Translations under genes and position numbers: made by a program | Assembly: GCA_038260305.1 (NCBI GenBank) | Contig: JBBSNY010000004.1 | Location: 124,001-188,000 of the forward strand | DNA length: 64,000 bases | From: CADCVQ01 sp038260305 | GTDB taxonomy: Bacteria > Actinomycetota > Thermoleophilia > Solirubrobacterales > Solirubrobacteraceae | Direction: 5' to 3' | Part shown: positions 58,841 through 64,000 of the stretch, in pieces | Position numbering within the stretch: the stretch's first letter is position 1 | How the letters are laid out: the number at the start of each line of letters is the position of its first letter | Notes under the pieces: model-generated | What the model was told of the DNA's origin: nothing | What the model saw: the letters and a program-made list of their open reading frames with translations, nothing else | Database searches by the model: none

Positions 58841-59502
58841 GGACGCGCATCCTGCTCGTCGACGACCAAGAGCTGCTGCGCATGGGCTTTCGCATGGTGC
58901 TCGAGGCGCAGCACGACCTCGAGGTCGTCGGCGAGGCGGCCGACGGCGCCGATGGCGTCGCGCTCGCCGAGCGCCTACAGCCCGACGTGATCCTCATGGA
59001 CGTGCGAATGCCGAACCTCGATGGGGTGCAGGCCACGCGCGCGCTCGTCGCATCCGGCAGCACGGCGCGGATCATCATCCTGACGACCTTCGACCTCGAC
59101 GAGTACGCGCACGCCGCGCTTCGCGCGGGCGCCAGCGGCTTCCTGCTCAAGGACGCGCAGCCCGCCGACCTGCTGTCGGCGATCCGCTCGGTCGCAAGTG
59201 GCGACGCCGTCGTCGCGCCGAGCACGACGCGCCGCCTGCTCGCGACGATCGCCCATCAGCTGCCCGCCACCGAGCGCTACCCCGGCGACGACCGCCTGAC
59301 GGCGCTCACCCCGCGCGAGCGCGAGGTGCTCGGCGCGGTCGCCCGCGGGCTGTCGAACGCCGAGATCGCCGCGGAGCTCGTCCTATCGGAGGCCACCGTC
59401 AAGACGCACGTCGGCCGCATCCTCGCCAAGCTCGAGCTGCGCGACCGGGTGCAGATCGTCGTCTACGCGTACGATCACGGCCTCGTCGCGCCCGGGGCCT
59501 GA
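58837..59502 (+). CDS. NarL/FixJ-family response regulator (partner of a broken kinase)
   Basis: A 221-residue intact regulator: TRILLVDDQELLRMGFRMVL, VILMDVRMPNLDGVQ with the phospho-Asp, IIILTTFDLDEYAHAALRAG, the Lys in FLLKDAQP, and a LuxR-type helix-turn-helix (LTPREREVLGAVARGLSNAE, then IAAELVLSEATVKTH). It is 50-60 percent similar by eye to the regulator at 55283. With its cognate kinase damaged it may be orphaned or may respond to the neighbouring kinase. Confidence 0.93.
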   Translation: MRTRILLVDDQELLRMGFRMVLEAQHDLEVVGEAADGADGVALAERLQPDVILMDVRMPNLDGVQATRALVASGSTARIIILTTFDLDEYAHAALRAGASGFLLKDAQPADLLSAIRSVASGDAVVAPSTTRRLLATIAHQLPATERYPGDDRLTALTPREREVLGAVARGLSNAEIAAELVLSEATVKTHVGRILAKLELRDRVQIVVYAYDHGLVAPGA

Positions 59503-59552
59503 GCGTCGTCCGTGTCGCCGCGCCTACGTATGACGCCGGTGGCCGACGATCG

Positions 59553-59569
59553 CCTACACGGTTCCTACA
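59553..59569 (+). promoter_or_regulatory. Direct repeat with 11-bp period before the acidic repeat protein
   Basis: CCTACA occurs at 59553-59558 and 59564-59569. The 11-bp period fits an OmpR-family box, about 55 bases before the start codon at 59625. A third, weaker CCTACG lies at 59523. The damaged OmpR-type gene at 60107 would have been the natural regulator. Confidence 0.4.
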
Positions 59570-59624
59570 TCTTGCGGTGTGAGGCTCGTCGCTGTCAGTT
59601 GCCCCCGACGAAAGGACTCACCGG

Positions 59625-60011
59625 ATGATCAACCGTCTCAAGAAGCTGTTACTGGGCGTCGCTGCGCTCGGCGCGCTCGCCGCCGGCGGTGCCGTCTATG
59701 CCAACGCGCAGTCCTCGACGGCGGCGAAGGCGCCCGCCGCGACCACGTCGGCCTCCGATCCGGTGGACGCTCCGGACCAGCCCGGCGGCAAGGCGGACAC
59801 CTCGGAGGGCCCGGGTGACAAGGCCGACGCGGCCGACGCCCCGGAAGGCCCCGGCGACAAGGCCGACGCCGCCGGCGACAAGGCGGACGCCCCGGAGGGC
59901 CCGGGCGACAAGGCCGACGCTCCCGATGGCGCCGGCGACAAGGCCGACGCCGAGGATGGCCCCGGCGAGACGGCCGATGCGCCGGCCGGCGCTGGCACCG
60001 CGGGCAAGTAG
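59625..60011 (+). CDS. Secreted acidic repeat protein (GDKADA repeats)
   Basis: A 128-residue protein with a signal peptide (LLLGVAALGALAAGGAVYAN) and a mature part made almost wholly of GPGDKADAPE-like units: at least five GDKADA copies separated by E-G-P-G or D-G-A-G. The composition (Asp, Ala, Lys, Gly, Pro) predicts an unfolded, charged polymer. AAAGGA before the ATG supports the start. A partner for the next regulator gene or a periplasmic buffer is conceivable; no known family is evident. Confidence 0.8.
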   Translation: MINRLKKLLLGVAALGALAAGGAVYANAQSSTAAKAPAATTSASDPVDAPDQPGGKADTSEGPGDKADAADAPEGPGDKADAAGDKADAPEGPGDKADAPDGAGDKADAEDGPGETADAPAGAGTAGK

Positions 60012-60106
60012 CACGCCACCACGTGTCGCATGCCGCGGGCGTCCCGAGGGGGCGCCCGCCGCCGCGTTCAGGAGCGGTTCATGACCGGGATGCGACGGTC
60101 CAGGAC

Positions 60107-60484
60107 ATGCGCCTGTTGATCGTCGAGGACAAGGCCAAGATGGCGGATCTGCTGCGCCGGGCGCTGCAATCCGAAGGGTTTGCGACCGATGTCGCGTCGC
60201 GCGGCGAAGACGCGCTGTGGATGGCCGGATCGACGCGCTACGACGCGATCATCCTCGACGTCATGCTGCCGGGCATCGACGGCTTCGAGACGTGCCGGCG
60301 GCTGCGCGCGCTCATCCGCCGCCGGCGGGGGGAGCGCCCGGTCGTGCTCGAAGTCGGAGACCTCGTGCTCGATCCCGCGACCCGCCAGGTCTGGCACCGC
60401 GGCGTTTCGGTCGACCTGCCCGGCAAGTGCCTTGCGCTGCTCGACGCGTTCATGCGCCGGCCCGGAGTCGTGCTATCCCGCTAG
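60107..60484 (+). pseudogene. OmpR-family response regulator with internal and C-terminal deletions
   Basis: Residues 1-68 are a normal receiver start (MRLLIVEDKAKMADLLRRAL, phospho-Asp in AIILDVMLPGIDGFETCRRL). The sequence then jumps directly to linker and DNA-binding domain (RALIRRRRGERPVVLEVGDL), so about 55 residues with the Thr switch and the conserved Lys are gone without frame change. The winged helix also stops early, at PGVVLSR, before the recognition helix. It cannot act as a phosphorylation-controlled regulator. Confidence 0.85.
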
Positions 60485-60561
60485 CAGCGGGGCGCAGACC
60501 CGAGACGGCGGCGGGGCGGATGTATGGATCACGCTGCGCTCCGCGGCGCCGAGTCCCGCGC

Positions 60562-61878
60562 TCAGCGCGAGAGGTACGGCGCGACATGCGTGACGACGAT
60601 GAACAGCGTGAGCGACAGCGACGCCGTCCGCAACCGCGCACTGCCGGCGACCGCGGCGAACGGCAGCACCCAGACGACGTACCACGGCAGCAGCCACGCG
60701 CTTGTGACGAGCAGCGCCAACGCGGCCCAGCCCGTGGCCTGTAGCCAGTCCCCGCCATGCCACGTCCGCCAGGCCAGCAACCCGACCCCGGTGACCAGGG
60801 CCAGCCCTGCGATCGTCCGCATCCAAGACGGGACGCCCTGCAACCCGATCAGATTCGAGACGACGCCGGGGACGCTGAGGCCGGCGACGAGATGCTGCTG
60901 ATGGGCAATCTGGCCGACGACAGCGACCGCTCCGGTGCCGAACACGAGTAGGGCCAACCCCGCGACGGCGACAATCGCCACGACGGCCGTGACGAGGCCG
61001 CGGCGCGAACGCCGCGCGATCAGCAGGAACGCCAGCGCGATCCCCATCGGCGGCTTCAGCGCGGCGGCGATGACGAAACCAGCGGCCGCCGCGTCGCGCT
61101 CGCCGAGCGCGAGCGTGACAGCCCCGAGCATCACGACGAGCGCGAAGAAGTCGTTGTGACCGCCGCCGACCCCGTAGGCCAGCAGCACGGGGTTGAGTCC
61201 GACGAACAGCACGGCGGGAACGACCGGACGCCCGAGCTGGCGCGCGATCCGGGCCACGAGCGCGACGCCGCTGAGGCTGGCTGCGCCGGCGAGCGCCTTG
61301 AGCGTCCAGAACGCGGTGGGTACGTCGAGCCACGCGAGCGGGAGGCTCGCGATCGTGAACAGCGGCCCGTACGGCGAGCCGACGTCGTGCCAGCGGACGT
61401 ACGGCGCCACCGCGTCGTGTGGCGCCGCGGCCGCGCCATGCGCGTACGGATCGATCCCATGCAAGACGAACAGCCGGGCGTAGTCGATGTAGCCGAAGAT
61501 GTCGGCCGAGTAGAGGGGGGCCGCGAGCGCGAAGGCCAAGTGTGCACAGCCGATCGCGACGACCGCCGACCCCAGACCGATGCTGGGGGCGTTGACGAGC
61601 GTGAGCACGTAGCACGCGCACAGCACGACGAGCAGCCACGCGCCCGCGGCCGGCGTCAGCGTGAGGCCGAGCTGCGAAAGCGGCCCGTGCATCCAATCGG
61701 GGAAGCCCGACCGACTGGCCGGCACGAAGAACAGCAGGCGCTGGCCAGAAGCGCCCGCCGCGAGTATCAGCGAGGTCCCCACGGCGCCCGCGAGCGCCAG
61801 CGACGCCACCACGGTCCCGGCGAGCGCCGCGGTTCCCGGGCGCGCGCCGCCCAACCGCGCCTGTCGCACGGCGATCAC
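60562..61878 (-). CDS. GT87-like polyprenyl-phosphate-mannose-dependent mannosyltransferase
   Basis: A 438-residue GT-C protein with about 11 membrane segments. LYSADIFGYIDYARLFVLHG with the Asp-rich first loop, HDVGSPYGPLFTIASLPLAW, LNPVLLAYGVGGGHNDFFAL and LALKPPMGIALAFLL-type helices (AAALKPPMGIALAFLLIA) match DUF2029/GT87 mannosyltransferases that extend mannans outside the membrane. The GTG start at 61878 overlaps the GtrA stop, so both are one operon. The long frame upstream to 62085 is antisense-like. Confidence 0.85.
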   Translation of the reverse strand: MIAVRQARLGGARPGTAALAGTVVASLALAGAVGTSLILAAGASGQRLLFFVPASRSGFPDWMHGPLSQLGLTLTPAAGAWLLVVLCACYVLTLVNAPSIGLGSAVVAIGCAHLAFALAAPLYSADIFGYIDYARLFVLHGIDPYAHGAAAAPHDAVAPYVRWHDVGSPYGPLFTIASLPLAWLDVPTAFWTLKALAGAASLSGVALVARIARQLGRPVVPAVLFVGLNPVLLAYGVGGGHNDFFALVVMLGAVTLALGERDAAAAGFVIAAALKPPMGIALAFLLIARRSRRGLVTAVVAIVAVAGLALLVFGTGAVAVVGQIAHQQHLVAGLSVPGVVSNLIGLQGVPSWMRTIAGLALVTGVGLLAWRTWHGGDWLQATGWAALALLVTSAWLLPWYVVWVLPFAAVAGSARLRTASLSLTLFIVVTHVAPYLSR

Positions 61879-62249
61879 GTGAACACCCAGCGGCGCTGGG
61901 TCACGAAGCTCGCGGGGGCGACGAGCACGATCGCGATCGCCTGCGCCAGCACGGCGGGCGCGCCGAGCACCTCGACCTGAAGCGAAAGCAGCCCGAGCCC
62001 GACGAGCACGGCGGCGATGAAGACGGTGCCGTAGCGCGCGAGGTGTCCGCTCAGGTCGGCGCTCCCGGCGCGCGCGAACGTCCACGTTCGGTGCATGCCG
62101 AAGCTCACGAGCAGCGCCGTGAGAGCCGCGAGTATGGCGCTCACGCCGTATCTCGCCCCGGCAGCCTGCAGCGCGGCGAAGACGGCGACGTTGATCGCGT
62201 TCTGCGCGAGCCCGACGGCCCCGAATCGCGCGATCTGAGCTGCGTTCAT
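61875..62249 (-). CDS. GtrA-family membrane protein
   Basis: A 124-residue protein with four membrane segments: FGAVGLAQNAINVAVFAALQ, a second hydrophobic helix with LLVSFGMHRTWTFA, ARYGTVFIAAVLVGLGLLSL and a last one, ending in FVTQRRWVFT, the common C-terminus of GtrA/DPMS-TM-like flippases. It may flip polyprenyl-phosphate sugars for the GT87-like enzyme. It overlaps its neighbours on both sides by four bases. Confidence 0.9.
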   Translation of the reverse strand: MNAAQIARFGAVGLAQNAINVAVFAALQAAGARYGVSAILAALTALLVSFGMHRTWTFARAGSADLSGHLARYGTVFIAAVLVGLGLLSLQVEVLGAPAVLAQAIAIVLVAPASFVTQRRWVFT

Positions 62250-62749
62250 CGCGGCCGCGCGAGCGCCAGCAGCGAGACGCCGAACGGTAGCCGCGTCCGG
62301 CTCACGGCCGCGGCCTCGGATGACAGCAGCCTCGACAAGACGCCGTTGAGGCGCACCGATCCGAGATCGAAATCCGTGCGCTCCGCGCTCGGTGGCCGGA
62401 TTGCCCTGCGGAGCAGACGGACTGCGGCGATCGGCGCGAACAGCAGCGTGTTGAAGTAGCTCGAGCGCTCGACGACGAAGCCCGCGGCCTGCAGCGGCCG
62501 CCGCAGCGACGCGTCGGTGTAGCGGCGGAAATGATGTGAGATCTCGTCCTGGTCGCCCCACAGCAATTGGACCGCCGGGACCGTCAGGAGCAGCAGTCCG
62601 CCGGGTCGCAGGACACGCCGCAGCTCACGTAGCGCGGCGCCATCCTCCTCGATGTGCTCGAGGACGCGCACGACGATTGCGCGACGTCCGACGAACCACC
62701 AGTGACGCTCCTCCAGACGGGCGTAAACGGGGTAGAAGTCCCGCTCCAT
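62246..62749 (-). pseudogene. SAM-dependent methyltransferase with its SAM-binding core deleted
   Basis: The 167-residue frame starts like a family member (MERDFYPVYARLEERHWWFV, then GRRAIVVRVLEH) but passes straight to VLEHIEEDGAALRELRRVLR and PGGLLLLTVPAVQLLWGDQD. The VLDVGCGTG region and about 65 residues after GRR are missing, without a frameshift. The rest (YTDASLRRPLQAAGFVVERS) is normal. It cannot bind SAM. The overlaps with both neighbours (TGATG and ATGA) are intact, so the deletion was recent or harmless. Confidence 0.78.
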
Positions 62750-63432
62750 CAGCGGCCCGGGGGCGTGAGCGGCGCAGGCTCGGACACGATGTACACCGGC
62801 CGACCTTTGCTCTCGTCGTAGTTGCGACCGAGATACTCCCCGAGCACGCCGAGGAACACGAGCTGGATTCCGCCGATCAACAGCACGAGGATGTGAATCG
62901 AAGCGATCCCCGACACGTGATAGAGGCCGGCGAGGCGCAACACGATGACGACCGGGATCGCCAGGAACGCGACCGTCGAGAACACCATTCCCAGCGCGGC
63001 TGCGCAGCGAAGCGGTACCGCCGAGAACGACACGATGCCGTCGATCGCGAGCAGCAGCAGCTTCGAGAAGGGGTACTTCGATGCGCCCGCGTAGCGCTCG
63101 TCGCGCTCGTACTCGAGGCTGATCTGCTCGAAGCCCACCCACGAGACGAGCCCGCGGACGAAGCGCACGCGCTCGGGCAGCGCGCGGATCGCGTCCGCAG
63201 CACGGCGGCTGATGAGACGGAAGTCGCCCGAATTGCCCTGGAAGTCCGCGAGCCCCGACACGCGCGCGAACACGCGGTAGAAGCGGCGAATCGCCCACAG
63301 ACGCAGGCGCGCCTCGCCGGGGCGCACGTGGCGCACGGCGTGGACGATGAGGCTGTCGGACGTCGGCGTCGAAGGGCGCGGCCCCCATGCAGCGGCGCCG
63401 CTCGCCGGCAGCAGCCCCGACCGCTCGGTCAT
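62749..63432 (-). pseudogene. DPM1/GtrB-like GT2 glycosyltransferase lacking its catalytic N-terminus
   Basis: The 227-residue frame has the back half of a GtrB-type enzyme: RRFYRVFARVSGLADFQGNS, GDFRLISRRAADAIRALPER, VRFVRGLVSWVGFEQISLEY and KYPFSKLLLLAIDGIVSFSA, followed by two TMs (GMVFSTVAFLAIPVVIVLRL and ILVLLIGGIQLVFLGVLGEY) and GRNYDESKGRPVYIV. The first about 110 residues with the Rossmann nucleotide site and the DxD metal motif are absent, replaced by about 40 Ser/Pro/Arg-rich residues. It would normally make polyprenyl-phosphate sugar for the GT87 enzyme. Confidence 0.75.
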
Positions 63433-63457
63433 CGCCGTGACCCGACGTCTGGGCCGC

Positions 63458-64000
63458 TCACCGGAGGATCCCGGTGTGCCCGATGGAATAGCGGCCGGGT
63501 TGCGGCCAGACGGCCATGCCGTGGGGCCCGGCTCCGACCGCGATGCGGTGAAGCAGCCGGCCGCTGCGCGTCGAGATCGCGTACACGGCAGCGTCGTAGC
63601 GCCCGCTGAGCCACAGCACGCGCCCGTTCGCCGACACGCCGCCCATGTCCGGCGAGGCGCCGCCCGGCAGCTGCCACTTGCGATACGGCCGCCGCGATCG
63701 AAACGAGATCAGGCTGATCGAGCCCTCGCCGCGGTTGGAGACGTAGAGCGTGCGGTGGTCGCGGCTCGGATAGAGCCCGTGCGCGCCCTTGCCCGTGACC
63801 TCGAAGCGCAGCTTGCGAAACGTGCGCGCGTCGATCAGCCACACCCCGCCCGCGGCCATATCGGCGACGTAGAACACGCGCCCGTCGGGTGAGAGTTTGA
63901 CGTCCTGCGCCATCGCCCCGGACCGCAGGGCGATCGTCCGGACCACGCGCTCGCGGCGCAGGTCGACCTCGATCATGTCAGCGCCGAACTCGCACGAGAC
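63458..64000 (-). CDS. YncE-like beta-propeller protein, N-terminus beyond the window
   Basis: The reverse strand is open from the stop at 63458 to the window edge, 180 codons. It shows propeller blades with the repeated pattern KLSPDGRVFYVADMAAGGVW, LYPSRDHRTLYVSNRGEGSI, GGVSANGRVLWLSGRYDAAV and AVWPQPGRYSIGHTGILR at the end. Such proteins act outside the membrane or in the cytoplasm as binding scaffolds; YncE-like ones often have a signal peptide, which would lie beyond the window. Confidence 0.8.
   Translation of the reverse strand, partial: VSCEFGADMIEVDLRRERVVRTIALRSGAMAQDVKLSPDGRVFYVADMAAGGVWLIDARTFRKLRFEVTGKGAHGLYPSRDHRTLYVSNRGEGSISLISFRSRRPYRKWQLPGGASPDMGGVSANGRVLWLSGRYDAAVYAISTRSGRLLHRIAVGAGPHGMAVWPQPGRYSIGHTGILR

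Overview
The window looks like an ordinary chromosomal stretch from a very GC-rich (clearly above 70 percent) actinobacterium. Frequent GTG starts, long chains of GTGA/ATGA-coupled genes, MprAB-like and NarL-like two-component systems, an MmpL-type transporter, a DUF6159-type membrane protein and short RTX-like calcium-binding secreted proteins together suggest Thermoleophilia (Solirubrobacterales, for example Conexibacter or Patulibacter relatives). That placement is inference; there is no rRNA gene here to test it. I saw no tRNA, rRNA, CRISPR array, prophage or complete insertion sequence.

Layout. 1-9.7 kb: a partial glycosyltransferase-like gene, a 1352-residue coiled-coil protein with a recent 84-bp repeat expansion, a DHA2 drug exporter, a STAS protein, an ECF sigma factor with a SnoaL-like tail, a methyltransferase, a ferritin and a 59-residue Cys-rich basic protein. 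9.7-18.9 kb: a surface-polysaccharide region with UDP-xylose synthase, a polyprenyl-phosphate sugar transferase and a GH10 xylanase, then a standalone AAA-type ATPase flanked by 28-bp repeats, then a tightly coupled Wzm/Wzt-type exporter operon with a small protein and a GT4. 19-24.2 kb: an FkbM methyltransferase, a membrane HD-GYP-like protein lacking key metal ligands, and a GH65 phosphorylase. 24.3-32.2 kb: a lipoprotein-MacA-MacB-OB-like efflux operon and an MprAB-like two-component system. 32.2-39.5 kb: VapBC, a large membrane protein and a second set of glycosyltransferases and methyltransferases. 39.9-45.7 kb: an acyl-CoA dehydrogenase with an aminoglycoside-phosphotransferase-like partner, a paralogous pair of small proteins behind a palindromic promoter, and a sulfite-oxidase-like molybdoenzyme with a b-type cytochrome. 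45.8-51.6 kb: two divergent RTX genes around a repeat-rich control region, an OmpR/histidine kinase pair and an M11-like secreted metalloprotease. 52-59.5 kb: an MmpL gene with a NarL-type system, then an ABC exporter with a second, broken NarL-type kinase and its regulator. 59.6-64 kb: a secreted acidic repeat protein, an internally deleted OmpR regulator, a GT87-type mannosyltransferase, GtrA, an internally deleted methyltransferase, an N-terminally truncated GT2 and a partial beta-propeller protein.

Themes. (1) Envelope glycans: at least five glycosyltransferases, an ABC polysaccharide exporter and a UDP-xylose/xylanase pairing. (2) Export and signalling: three possible OmpR-type boxes (short direct repeats with an 11-bp period) sit before the MacAB operon, between the RTX genes, and before the acidic repeat protein. 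(3) Gene decay: four genes between 57.9 and 63.4 kb have lost defined internal or N-terminal pieces, and toxin fragments remain at 43.3 and 51.8 kb. The least explained element is the ATPase cassette at 13.48-14.81 kb.
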